In this document: piece by piece, positions 10,642 through 22,329 of the stretch
How positions within the stretch are numbered: the stretch's first letter is position 1
Layout of the letters: each line of letters starts with the position of its first letter
Assembly (NCBI GenBank): GCA_025667525.1
Contig: CM046881.1
Coordinates: 497,385,627-497,449,626, forward strand
Direction of reading: 5' to 3'
Length of the DNA: 64,000 bases
Source: Glebionis coronaria
Lineage: Eukaryota; Streptophyta; Magnoliopsida; Asterales; Asteraceae
Translations under genes and position numbers: made by a program
Notes under the pieces: generated by a model
Seen by the model: only the letters and a program-made list of their open reading frames with translations
The model's database searches: none
What the model was told of the DNA's origin: nothing

Positions 10642-13384
10642 ATGATCACTCGTAATCAAGCAAAACGAGCTCGTAAACGTCTTCAAAAGCAAGCCAATCA
10701 AGAGACGTTGATTGAAGAACAAACTCCAATTGTTGAACCTATTGTAGAACAAGAAGTCGTCATGGCTAATCGTACTATGATGGAGTTGCTACAAGCACCC
10801 ACCCGAGGGTTTTGGAGAGGCCATTGTGATTCCCGCCATCCTTGTGGAGAATTTCGAGATTAAGACGGGTTTAATGTCGATGTTGCAAGCCAATAAGTTT
10901 AGAGGTCATGAGAAAGACAACCCGCATTATCACATAAGGAATTTTAATCGTCTCACCGCTACTAGCAAGTTTAAGGATGTTCCACATGACGCCATTAAGA
11001 TGATGTTGTTTCCATACTCGTTAGACGGACCCGCTAAAATTTGGCTTGAGAAAGAACCGCCAAATTCAATTTTGACATGGGGTGATCTCGTTTCTAAGTT
11101 TGTGAACAAATTTTTTCCACCATCTAAAACAACACATTTGAAAAATAAGATTTCAAGATTTGTGCAAAGAAATAATGAAAGTTTTTCAATGGCATGGGAA
11201 CGCTTTAAAGAGATGTTACATGAATGTCCACACCATGATTTTTCGGAATTGCATCAAATTGATACTTTTTACAATGGGCTTAATGATCATGAACGAGATT
11301 ACTTGAATGCCGCCGCGGGTGGTAATTTTTTGTGCAAAACGACCGATGAAGCTTTAAAGATTATCGAGAATCGATCTAAGGTTTATAGCCCTCGTAACAC
11401 ACCGAGTGTTGCCAATTTGGGTTCTTTATCGTCGTCATCGTCTCGTAGCATTAATGCCTTACATGATGAAGCTAATGAGGAATATCGGTTTTTCGATAGA
11501 TTTGCTAATCTTATGTCTCATTGGAAAGCTCAAGAAGCTTTGAATTCCGCTTCGGTTAAAGCGGTTGCTAAGGGTTGTTTGTCTTGTGGTGGAGCTCATG
11601 ATCTTTCCGAGTGCATTACCGCGGATGGTAACACTTCCAGTGCTTATGTAGCAACGGGAACATACAACCAAAACGGCCAAGGTTCCCGCCCAAATCAAGC
11701 TCCACCAAATCAAAATGCTAATAACTATCGAAACAACAACCAAGGTGGTAATTATCAAGGCAATTCACGTAACTACAACAAAGGGAATTATCAAAGTGGG
11801 AATGGACAAGTCACTAATCAAAACCAAAACCGTGATTTTCAAAACACTACACAAGGTTTTCAAAATTCTCACACTAAAAATCTTCAAGGAGAGTTTTTGG
11901 ATTATGCTAAAGCAAATGATGCAAAATTTGATAACATGCAACGTGAGATGATTAGCTTAAGATCCGAGTTGAAAAACGAGCTTAAAAACGAACTTGCTAA
12001 TGAACTTAAAACTCATGCTAATAAAATGGAAGGAAATGTTCAACGTCTTCAACAAAATCAACAAAAGATGGAACACGGAAAACATGAGATTAAGCAAGAA
12101 TTGTTAAAAGCGGATGCTAGGCAATCAAAATTTGAGGACCGAATGGCTAAAATGTTTGAATCAATCATGTGTAAACCCTCTTCCTCGGGTGGTCTTCCTA
12201 GTGATACCATTGCAAACCCGAAGGGAGAAATGAAGGTTATTACTACACGAAGTGGTAAAACTTTCAAGGAACCAATCTCTCGTCCAAGTACTTCTACAGA
12301 GAAGGAAATTGAGAAAGAACCCGAGGTGATGGTCGAAAAGGAGCACATTACAATCCCACGAAGTACCGCTCCTACCACACCTACGGTTGAACCAATACCA
12401 GTTGTGGAACCTGAGATTCCAAGGCCGTTGCCTAATAGCCAACCCACACCACCCTTACCTTACCCTTCGAGACAAAACAAAGAGAAATTGCAAGAACGTA
12501 ACAAACAACAAATCGAGCTTTTTATAAAAATGTTTCAACAAGTGCATTTTGATGTGAGTTTAGCCGACGCGTTGTTATATATGCCTCGTTTCGCTTCCAC
12601 CTTTAAAAGTATGATGAGCGATAAGGTAAAGCTTTCAAATCTTGCTAATTGTTCTTCGGTTTATCTTAACCGCATACAAGAAAAAGTTGGTGACCCCGGA
12701 AAGTTTCTCATTCCTTGTGACATACAAGATATGAAAGAATGCCTCGCCTTGGCCGATCTTGGTGCGAGCATTAATTTGATGCCATTTTCGATTTGGAAAT
12801 CTCTTTCGCTTCCGGCTCTTATTCCTTCGAACGTGTCTATCGAGATGGCCGATCATTCTACGATTTTAGCATGTGGAGTAGCCGAAGATGTTTTCGTGAA
12901 AGTGGGGAAGTTCTACTATCCCGTTGATTTTATAGTAGTTGACATCCCCGCGGATCCTCAAGTTCCTCTAATTTTAGGTCGTCCATTTTTAGACACCTCG
13001 AGATCGCTTATCGACGTTCATGCAAGAACTATCACTTTGAGATTCAACGAAGAGGAACTTGTTATAAACGCTACTCAAAACTCGAAACCTTCTCATGTTT
13101 ATGCAATCGCTACCATCAATCACATTGACATAGTTGATGTGGTTTGTGATGAGTTTTCACAAGAAGTGTTAGGTTTTTCCGATAGCTCGTCAAGTGACAA
13201 TCCCACTATTTTGGATCCGATTCTTGCTAATTCTACACCAAATCTCACTCCATTCCAAGGAGGCGATTTCACTTCAAATGAAATCGACAATGAAGATGAG
13301 GTGTTGATTAGTGATGATACTTCTATTCCACCATTTCTTCCGCCGATGGAAGTTATGAGTGTTGAACCAAAATCTTCAATCTAG
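10642..13384 (+). pseudogene. gag-pr: Ath1 gag and protease
   Basis: Gag forms the retrotransposon particle and the protease cleaves the polyprotein. The first ATG in frame is at 10642 and gives a basic N-terminus (MITRNQAKRARKR). One extra C in the CCC run near 10800-10805 shifts the frame; from about 10826 an 852-codon frame is open. It contains the gag core (GPAKIWLEKEPPNSILTW, FFPPSKTTHLKN, HQIDTFYNGLN), a knuckle CLSCGGAHDLSEC of the CX2CX3HX4C form near 11577, an N/Q/G-rich linker, a lysine/glutamate-rich coiled-coil-like part and a proline-rich part. The aspartic protease motif DLGAS, in place of the common DTG/DSG, is near 12757. The frame ends at TAG 13382-13384, after which the same frame runs into pol. 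Confidence 0.88.
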
Positions 13385-16304
13385 GAACCACCTATCCTCG
13401 AAGTGAAAGATCTTCCATCTCACCTTGAATACGCATTCTTGGAAGGTGATGACAAGTTTCCGGTTATTATTGCAAGAGGTCTTGCTAATGATGAAAAAAT
13501 CGAGCTCTTGAAGGTTCTTAAAGCTCATAAAGGGGCAATTGCGTGGAAAATTTCCGACATTAAGGGTATTGACCCAAAATTTTGTACTCACAAGATTTTA
13601 ATGGAGGAGGACTACAAACCTACAATTCAAAGTCAAAGAAGGGTGAATCCCAAAATTCACGATGTCATTAAAAAGGAAGTGTTGAAACTCCTTTACGTGG
13701 GAATGATTTATCCTATCTCCGATAGCCCATGGGTGAGCCCAATCCATTGTTTTCCTAAAAAGGTAGGAATGACCGTTGTGCCTAATCAAAACAACGAGTT
13801 AATTCCCACTCGTGTTGTGACCGGTTGGAGGGTGTGTATTGACTACCGAAAGTTAAATGACGCCACTCGTAAAGACCACTTTCCTTTACCCTTCATGGAT
13901 CAAATGTTGGAGCGACTTGCGGGAAATGAATTCTATTGCTTTTTAGATGGTTTTTCCGGTTACTTTCAAATCCCTATCGACCCTCGTGATCAAGAGAAGA
14001 CAACATTTACGTGTCCTTATGGAACGTTTGCTTATCGTAGGATGCCTTTCGGACTTTGTAATGCACCGGGTACGTTTCAACGGTGTATGATGGCGATTTT
14101 TCACGATATGATCGAGAAGTCGATGGAAGTGTTTATGGATGACTTCTCGGTGTTTGGCAATTCGTTCACGTCGTGTTTATCTAATCTCGAGCAAATGTTA
14201 AAACGTTGTGAAGAAACCAATCTTGTGCTTAGTTGGGAAAAATGTCATTTTATGTGTAAACAAGGAATCGTCTTAGGACATAAGGTCTCGAAGGCGGGGA
14301 TTGAGGTCGATAAAGCTAAGGTAGACGTCATCGCCAAGTTACCTCATCCCAAAACCGTTAAGGGAGTTAGGAATTTCCTAGGCCACGCGGGCTTTTATCG
14401 TCGTTTCATCAAAGACTTTTCGAAAATCTCTCGACCTATGACACACCTCCTCGAGAAGGATGCTCCTTTTAATTTCAATGAGGGTTGTGTTAGACCTTTC
14501 GCAACTCTTAAAAGGAAACTTACCAAAGCTTCCATTCTTGTTGCTCCTAATTGGGAATTACCCTTTGAAATCATGTGCGATGCAAGTGATTACGCTATAG
14601 GGGCCGTCTTAGGGAAACATTATGAAAAGCATTTCCGTCCTATCCATTATGCTAGTAAAACGATGACCGAGGCTCAATTAAAGTACACCACAACGGAAAA
14701 GGAATTCCTTGCCGTGGTTTATGCTTTTGAGAAATTCCGACCTTATCTCGTCTTAACTAAAAGCATCGTGTATACCGACCATTCGGCTACAAGTATCTCT
14801 TAGCTAAGAAAGATGCTAAGCCGAGATTGCTTCGTTGGATGCTCCTCCTCAAAGAATTTGATGTCACCGTGCTTGACAAAAAAGGAGCCGAGAATCTAGC
14901 GGCCGATCATCTCTCTCGTCTAGAAGATCCTCACAAAGATGTTTTCGAGAACAAGGAAATCATCGAAACATTTCCTCTCGAGACTCTCGGTGTAGTGAAT
15001 TCTAAAGACACCACCCCATGGTTTGCCGACATTGCAAATTACCATGCGGGGAATTTCATAATCAAGGGTATGACGACACAACAAAAGCGAAAATTCTTTC
15101 GTGAAGTCAAGTTCTATTTTTGGGACGACCCTTATCTCTTTCGGGTTTGTGCGGATCAACTCGTTCGACGTTGTGTTTTTGGTGCCGAAGCTTCTAATAT
15201 CCTTAGAGCTTGTCACATGGGACCCACGGGTGGTCACCACGGTGCTAATCTCACGGCTAAGAAAGTGTTCGATGTCGGCTTCTTTTGGCCTTCTATCTAT
15301 CGTGATGCACACGCACTTGTGAAGTCGTGTGATTCGTGCCAACGTCAAGGAAAATCGTCTCAACGTGATGAAATGCCGCAAAACATAATTCAAGTGTGTG
15401 AGATATTTGACATTTGGGGCAAAGACTTTATGGGGCCGTTCCCATCGTCTCATGGTAACAAGTATATCCTCGTCGCGGTGGACTACCTTTCTAAGTGGGT
15501 GGAAGCTAAGGCTTTACCTACTAATGATGCTCGTGTGGTAGTGAAGTTTTTGAAGCAACTATTCTCTCGGTTCGGAACCCCTCGTGCTATTATAAGCGAT
15601 CGTGGAACCCATTTTTGTAATGACCAATTCGAGAAGGTTTTAAAGAAATATGGAGTTACTCATCGTCTTTCTACGACTTATCACCCGCAAACGAGTGGGC
15701 AAGTCGAGGTTTCGAACCGAGCTTTGAAGAGGATTTTATAGAGGTCAATTGGAGAAAACCGTGCTTCATGGTCCGACAAACTCGATGACGCTTTATGGGC
15801 CTTTAGGACCGCTTATAAGACACCTATCGGTTGCACTCCTTATAAGTTAGTCTATGGAAAGATTGTCATTTTCCCATTGAATTGGAGCACAAGGCATATT
15901 GGGCCCTTAAGCATGCAAACTTTGACTTGAAGACCGCGGGAGATCACCGGAAAATACAATTGAATGAATTAGATGAATTAAGAGACAATGCTTATGAAAA
16001 TTCATTGATTTTCAAACAAAATACTAAAATGTTTCATGATGCAAAGATTAAAAACCGGGTTTTTAACGTTGGTGATCAAGTGTTACTTTTTAACTCTCGA
16101 CTTAAGATATTTTCCAGGAAATTGAAATCTCGTTGGTTGGGTCCTTTCACCGTTACACAAGTGTTTCCTTATGGGACCATCGAGCTAGCTCAAGATGATG
16201 GTCCTAACTTCAAGGTGAACAGACATAGGCTTAAGCACTACTTTGGTGGGGAAATTCCTTCAATGGTTGACCTCAACCAAGTCACCTTCCCCAATGATAA
16301 TTAG
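13385..16304 (+). pseudogene. pol: Ath1 pol: reverse transcriptase, RNase H, integrase
   Basis: It follows gag in the same frame after the TAG. RT is at about 13600-14350, with WRVCIDYRKLNDATRKDHFP, FPLPFMDQMLERL and the catalytic FMDD near 14133. RNase H follows with MCDASDYAIGAVLG, TTTEKEFLAVVYAFEKFRPY and YTDHSA. A one-base loss near 14786-14792 shifts the frame. Integrase follows at about 15000-16300: an HHCC finger (HMGPTGGHH then CDSCQRQG), catalytic [14 protein letters not shown] and GQVEVSNR, and the C-terminal GPF/Y module (SRWLGPFTV). A TAG at 15739-15741 and a further one-base loss near 15857-15862 also break it. No env-like ORF follows. Confidence 0.9.
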
Positions 16305-18481
16305 CATTGGGGGGATTGAGTCGAGCTCATGACTCGGTAATCAAAAAACGAGGTGCCTCGTGGGGGAGATCCCATGCTTATCCTTTTATGCTTACTACTC
16401 ACCAATAAGGGGACTTGTACCCTTTCCAACTCGTTGTCTCGTGGTTGTTTGTGATTGTGTTATCTAGATCATCATCATCATCTACGATTGAAGACTCTCG
16501 TGTTCGTTTACGTGAGCCTCCATCGTTTGCTTGAAGAAGTTTTTCACGAATCCATGACATATTCTTTATTGTTCTAACAATTATCTTTTAGCATAATTCA
16601 TAAACGGCTTTAGATATATTGTTGATCACCCTTTCCATCCTAGATCCTAAGCATTCGATTCTTCGTCTCTAGTATGGGGGTGCTCCACCTTTAGACTCAA
16701 AACATTGAGGACAATGTTTACTTTTAGTATGGGGGGTGAATAGGTACTTGCTTTGCTACGCCCTCGCGCTTTCCAATTTTCAATGTTTTGTTTTTGTTGC
16801 TAATAAGGCTAAAAAATGGCCAAATTTTAAATTTTTTCTTAGTTTTTCATAAGTGTTTTTAAGACACGAATTTATATTTTCCGATGGGTAGAATAAGGGC
16901 TAATTTTTGACTTGATGGGCATTTGGAGCCTTTTACATTCCTTAACACGCTCAATTCAAGTTTTGCTAGACTTTTATATAGGGAACTTTAAAACGCGAAA
17001 GTCTTAGCTCATTCGGGTTAAGAACAAGAACTTTTCGCAAGTTCCTATAATTGATCCTAGAAAGTCACTTATCAAGGGAACTATAAAAAGAATTCTCTAA
17101 ACTTGAAAAAGTCCAAGAAAGTGCAAGATCCTATAGGTGGCTTGAAAACCCAAAACTTTGATTTGATATAGTCTTAATGAAAGCTAATCCAAATTTGGCT
17201 TAATTTTGACTTGCATGGCTAAGTTATTAAGAGTCTCTTTAATTAGAGGTCTTTATATAGTGAAGAACGAGAAGTGATAGAGTTAGACAAGTGATCATGC
17301 TAAACGTAGAACATGAAAATGTTCTTTCAAAAACTCATATGTTTTTAATTGTGGCTTTTTCTTCCCATAAGATCAATGCATTAGGAATAAAAATAATTGC
17401 AATAAGTAAGGTCGTACTATTTGAAAGGTTACTTAGCCTCTAGCGCAAGATCGTTTAAAAGTTGCTCGGGGTTGAATAGAGTTCATAGCCAAGGCATAAC
17501 TTATTGAAGCGGGACGAGAAGATTGGCGATCATCCAAAAGGCCCTAACAAGGCATGAGGAGCTCTATTTTATTGCTAAAGATCCAAGATGATGTGAAGTA
17601 TCATTATTCCTAAATCAATATGAAGGATCAAGACATACGACGAAAAGAAATTACTCCCCTAAAGATCATGGAGAAAGTATATCCAAAAAGACCCTTACAA
17701 GGTATGAGGATAAATACATCCAAGTCCGAAAAGGAGGCGGATCGTTGTATATCAGAATCCAAAATAAAGATTGAAGAAAAATGATGAAGTCGTGGTCCAA
17801 ATATAAAGAATATCTCAAAAACGTCAAGTGAAGAAATTCCAAATATATGAAGAGAAGACCATAATTTCAAAAAAGTCTTCCCAAGATTTGAAGTATGAAG
17901 TATATGCCAAATATTGGTCCGAGAAAGGTCTCAAATCGTGAAACGAGTTATGCCAAGATATGAACTTAAGGAGATACACGAGAAGCCGTTTTAAAAGATT
18001 TTGTCCTTCGGCTAACTATCGATTAAATCGTGCTACTTTGCTTTCGGACTAATAACTACTCAAATAAGTCAATATGAATCACTTGTGATCCATGACAAAT
18101 AGTTAAAAAAATAATAGTAAACCATTTCCTTTTATAATAACTAGGATTGCGGGGAGAAAAAATATTACACAATTTGGACGTATGAGTAGTGTTAGCATTG
18201 TGACTTGTACCAACAATGATCTCATTTTTGCACTTAGCATGGAATGTATGACAATCAAGGATGACGAAATTTACTCTAAGGGACATTTACTTGTTTCTAT
18301 TCTTTGACCCTAAAAGTCACATTCGTGATGAAAATCATACATTATGTCTTTACACATCTTGGTAGTATTATTGCAAGTCTTTTACTTTTCAGTAAAGGTT
18401 AATAAAAATTAAACTTTGGTGATGCTTAGATACTTTATTCTAGCATTGCGTGAGGGCACGGCAATGGCTTAGTATGGGAAG
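16305..18481 (+). other. Ath1 3' untranslated tail with several polypurine tracts
   Basis: This is 2.2 kb without a supportable gene. It has G-rich tracts at 16309-16314 and after AGTAT at 16671-16680 and 16727-16736, besides the PPT ATGGGAAG at 18474-18481 next to LTR C. The part from 16736 on is duplicated at 4256-6002. It lies where other Athila elements may carry an env-like ORF, but nothing env-like is visible here. Confidence 0.75.
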
Positions 18482-21400
18482 TGATGAGATGGCATTTATA
18501 CATGATCTCATCGTTCTTTTCGGGCTTTAAATGCACAAAAATGTCATAAAATACCATATATATGCTTGTGTTTGTTTACTTGTGTATTTTAGGTATGGAT
18601 ATCAAGAACCGGGCCCTAAAAGACAAAAGATCACAAGAAACAAGGAAAAACGGACACGAGAAACGAAGCCGTATAAAGAACCGGGCCCTAGATCATGATT
18701 TATCCAACATTTACCCTTGAAGACTTGAAGATATGAAAGATTGATCCTCAAACAATGAAGAAATTACACATAAAACCCTTGTGAAATCATAATTACAAGT
18801 TTGGTCCCTTAAGTTTGTCAAAATTACACAAAAGGTCTTCAACTTTGAAGAAATTGCAAGATTAGTCCCTCATCAAAACTAATTTGTCAATTATGGTCCC
18901 TCATGAAGTCAAAGTTACATTGAAGACCTTTGAAGATCAAGAATGTCCAAGATCAGTCCCTCAAATATCCAAAAATGGCAAAAACAACCCTTGTAACCCT
19001 TTTACCAAAGTTTTGTGGCCAAAGTATGAAATTGGAAAGTTAAATAACAAAGCAAACGAGTTTGTTTGGAAAATAAACTTGCTATACACTTTCTGCCAAA
19101 GAACAAGGAACAAGGCTGCCATTTCCAAACTTTGAATAGACAAACACGCGCCAAACATACACAATCCCCAAAAATCGGATCAAAACTTACCATTGTTCAC
19201 CCTCAAGAACCCAGTAACTATCCCAACTTAAACAAAGGGTAAATTTCAATTACCCTTACCCACGCTTAATTTACACGTCCAGAAAACCATCCCAACCTTA
19301 AAACCCTCAATCCCACTCACCAAAGGGTCCCACACCCAAAACCGTTTCACCTATCATGTGACAACTCTCTTTCCAAGTACTGCCACGTGTCAAGATCAAC
19401 AGCCAATACTCTTTGCTTCACTCCAAAACTATTTTAAACGGTTTGGATCATTTTGGACAGCATATACCAAGGATTCGTCTAGAAGCATTTGAGGACAATA
19501 TTGGAATTTCACTTCTAAGGTTTGTGAATAGTGTTAGCTTAGCATTTGCCTATAAAAGGAGACCTCAACATGTGAGAGTCCCTTTGTTCCAGTTTTACCT
19601 TTTAAACTTGTAATTCCTTTTTAAAATTAATAAAAGTTGGTATTTTGAAAAAATTGTAATTCCTTTTTATGTTTTTGAAAGTTGGTGTTGTTTAAAGGTG
19701 ATTCTGAGTTTCATTTGTTGTTATAAGTGTGCTTGAATCATTTGGTTCAAGGACGTTTATGTTTGGTAAGTTTTTCAAGTTTGGAAAAGCTTGAAAAGAG
19801 GTTTCTGAATTTGCTTATTTTTATGTACTAATCCTTAAACAAAGGCTATAAGCTCTTGCAAGATTGCTTGTGAAGGGATTAGGGCCTTTGGTTGGGCTGT
19901 TTGTTCATTGTGTTGAAGAAATCAAGCCCTTGAGTTTCTGCTTTGAAACATCAACCAAGGCATTCATCCATCTTTCTTATTGAAGTACCTTGGTCTTGTT
20001 ATAGTTGTTGAACAAGGTCTAAGGAGCATAGCTGGCCCTCCTAGGATGTTGTGGAGGGCAGGTATAATCACTTGTTTAAGATTCCTCTAAATATTTCATG
20101 TTACTGCCTGTTTTGAATTTGGAGCTTTGATTTTGTTATTATGTGTTTAAGTTTGTGATTTTTGTGTTTGAATCTGTTTGTTGTCACCTAGGAAGTGTTT
20201 TTTAATGATAAAATCAGTAGGTAGTGTATAAAAATCACAAGTTGCTTTGAAAAGTGGTTGATTAAGGACTGTTTGGGATTACTGGTTCATAAGGCCTTCT
20301 GGCCTTGTGGCCTTGGTTCTTAGGGTTTGGGAAGTCTAACCAAGTCATTTTGAACAAGTTTTAGTCATTGGTTTACTTTCTGAAAGTCTGGAAAAAGGAT
20401 TGGAAGTTTTGCTAAAATCTAATAAAAAGTGTTTTGGAATTGGTCAAACACATCAGATCCAATAACTTCTTTGTTACTTGGATCTAAGTTCTGAAATCAA
20501 GTTTGGGAATAGTTTGGGTGATAAGCTATCTATTGGTTATCTGGTTGTTGAATTTGGTGGCTTATTGTGATTGTTATAGCTTATCAAAGTTGGCTGAAGT
20601 GGTCATTTGCATAAGCAAAGTGACCACCTCATTTGGTGTTGCATTGTGATTTCTAGCATAAGGATTGTTGTTTTGTTGCATGGATTCTGTTTGTGTGTTG
20701 CTTGTGAGGTTATTTGGCTACTTGGTTTGATTTGTGAATAGCTTATAAGCTTACTGGCTTATTGGCTTATTTGTGCCAAAACTTGTCAAGGTTACTCAAC
20801 TGGTAGGCCTTGATTCACAAGGTTTGCACTCAAACCTTGACCAGCAGGGTGTAAAACAAGTCTTAGCACTTCATTAAGTCTGTCAACGTCCATTTTGTTC
20901 CTGTCAGCGTTTGACTTTTGGTCAAACTTGGTCACATAGCTTATTGAATCTGTTTTGCTTATTGGTACATGCAGCAACTTAGTTTTTGTAATAGAACTCA
21001 TTTTACTCAGCTTAATATCAAATCTGGAAGGTTACAAGTCTTTTGGTTAAGCTTTTGCTATGAAACTAGATTATTTGGCTTTTTCAGAGTGCTTATTGGT
21101 TCTCACAACTTATTCTACTTGGCTTTTTGTGATTTTCTTGATTGATTATTCTTAGTTAAGCTATTTGTGAGGTGCCCTAAATCTCAAACCCGACTATTTT
21201 GTCGTTTTGTGGATTTGTACTTTGCTTATTTCTGGCTTATTAAGTGTGCTTTTTAAAATTTCTTTTTACATATCTCTTTAGCATCCCAAAAGAAGGTTGT
21301 GTGTCAAATTAGAGCTTATGGCATTAGCTTATTGCTTAATGGGCTAAAAAGCCCAATAAGGATAAGCTGTTTGCTTAATAAGCTGTGATAAGCTCACTTT

Positions 21401-22324
21401 CAGCTTTTGGGCCTTCAGAGTTTTGTGTTTAGAATTGAATTTTTAGTCAGATTGGGCTTTTCCAAGTCAATTGGGCCAAGTTTGACTTTTTGGGCTAAAA
21501 AGCCCATTAGTGTTGACTGTTTTTGGTTTTGGCCCATTTGAGGGCCCAATAGGGGTATTCTGGTCATTTCACTTTCATTTTCTGTTTATTTAGGTTAAAA
21601 TAAACTAGTTTGCAAGTTTTTAGAATTTTTTATAATTTTTGTATTTTTAATATTATTTTATTATTATTTTTCAAATTTCACATTTTTGCACTTTTTACAT
21701 TTTTCTTAGCTTAAATACATTAAAATAGGATTCTTGCAACTCTTAGATTAATTTTATCACTTTTAGATTATTTTTTATAATTATTTTAAGTTTTAATAGA
21801 TTTTAAATCATTTTAAATAGTTTTTATTATTTTAAAAATTTCTAAAAATAGTTTTTAAACTTTTTAGGTCATTTTAGAGGTTTAACAATTGAAAAATCTT
21901 TATTTGGGCTTTTTGATAATTAATTTGATTTTTAGGGCTTTAATTAGCATTTAAAAATTAAATATTTAATTAATTAAAAGGTTTGAAAAAGTTTTTATCA
22001 TTGGTATACTCTTAGTTTATTTATTTTGATTTTTGGTGAATTTTTGGTAATTTTTAGAATTAAATTTTATTTTAGCTCATTTTACGGTTTTACGTTAAGT
22101 CATAGTAGTAATTAATTTCACGTCTTCGTCATTCTCTTTTCTCATCCCTTTCTAACCAATATTAATCTCAAACCTTGCTACATTTTAGTCACACACATAT
22201 ACCTCCTTGGGAAACGAAGTTGGAACTTCACCTTTGGGTCATTAGTGCTTGATTTTCCTAAATCATCACTTAATACTTTCCATATTTACGCTCTTTTTCC
22301 TAAAAGGCGTAATTACTACAATCA
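18482..22324 (+). repeat. Ath1 LTR C (3' LTR, full length)
   Basis: It starts TGATGAGATGG and ends ACAATCA, colinear with LTR B over 3.84 kb. The TATA box is at 19551-19557 and AATAAA at 19629-19634. It has a private 15-base insertion at 18604-18618 copied from 18676-18690. It is followed by AGTAC, the right target duplication. Confidence 0.92.
19551..19557 (+). promoter_or_regulatory. TATA box of Ath1 LTR C
   Basis: TATAAAA followed by GGAGACC. If active it would transcribe rightward into the second part of the Cop-Z accessory ORF. Confidence 0.55.
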
Positions 22325-22329
22325 AGTAC
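22325..22329. repeat. Right target site duplication of Ath1 (AGTAC)
   Basis: It matches the left copy AGTAT at four of five bases. The accessory ORF continues directly from it in the frame it had at 1187. Confidence 0.8.

Larger units (their letters stand above)
1188..22324 (+). mobile_element. Ath1: Athila-type Ty3/gypsy retrotransposon with three LTR copies
   Basis: The element begins TGAT and ends ATCA and is flanked by AGTAT/AGTAC. Its order is truncated LTR A, a copy of the internal 3' tail, full LTR B, PBS, gag-protease, RT-RNase H-integrase, the internal tail again, and full LTR C. The PBS matches the 3' end of plant tRNA-Asp, and gag and pol are Athila-like: a CX2CX3HX4C knuckle, a DLGAS protease and an FMDD polymerase motif. 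Pol has several frameshifts and a stop, so the copy is inactive but not ancient. A normal element has two LTRs. This layout needs an LTR-sharing tandem followed by a deletion, or aberrant reverse transcription. Confidence 0.85.

Noticed and set aside
11459..12856. Minus-strand ORFs inside Ath1 gag
   Set aside because: They overlap clear gag and protease coding sequence on the plus strand and are low-complexity mirror frames of it.
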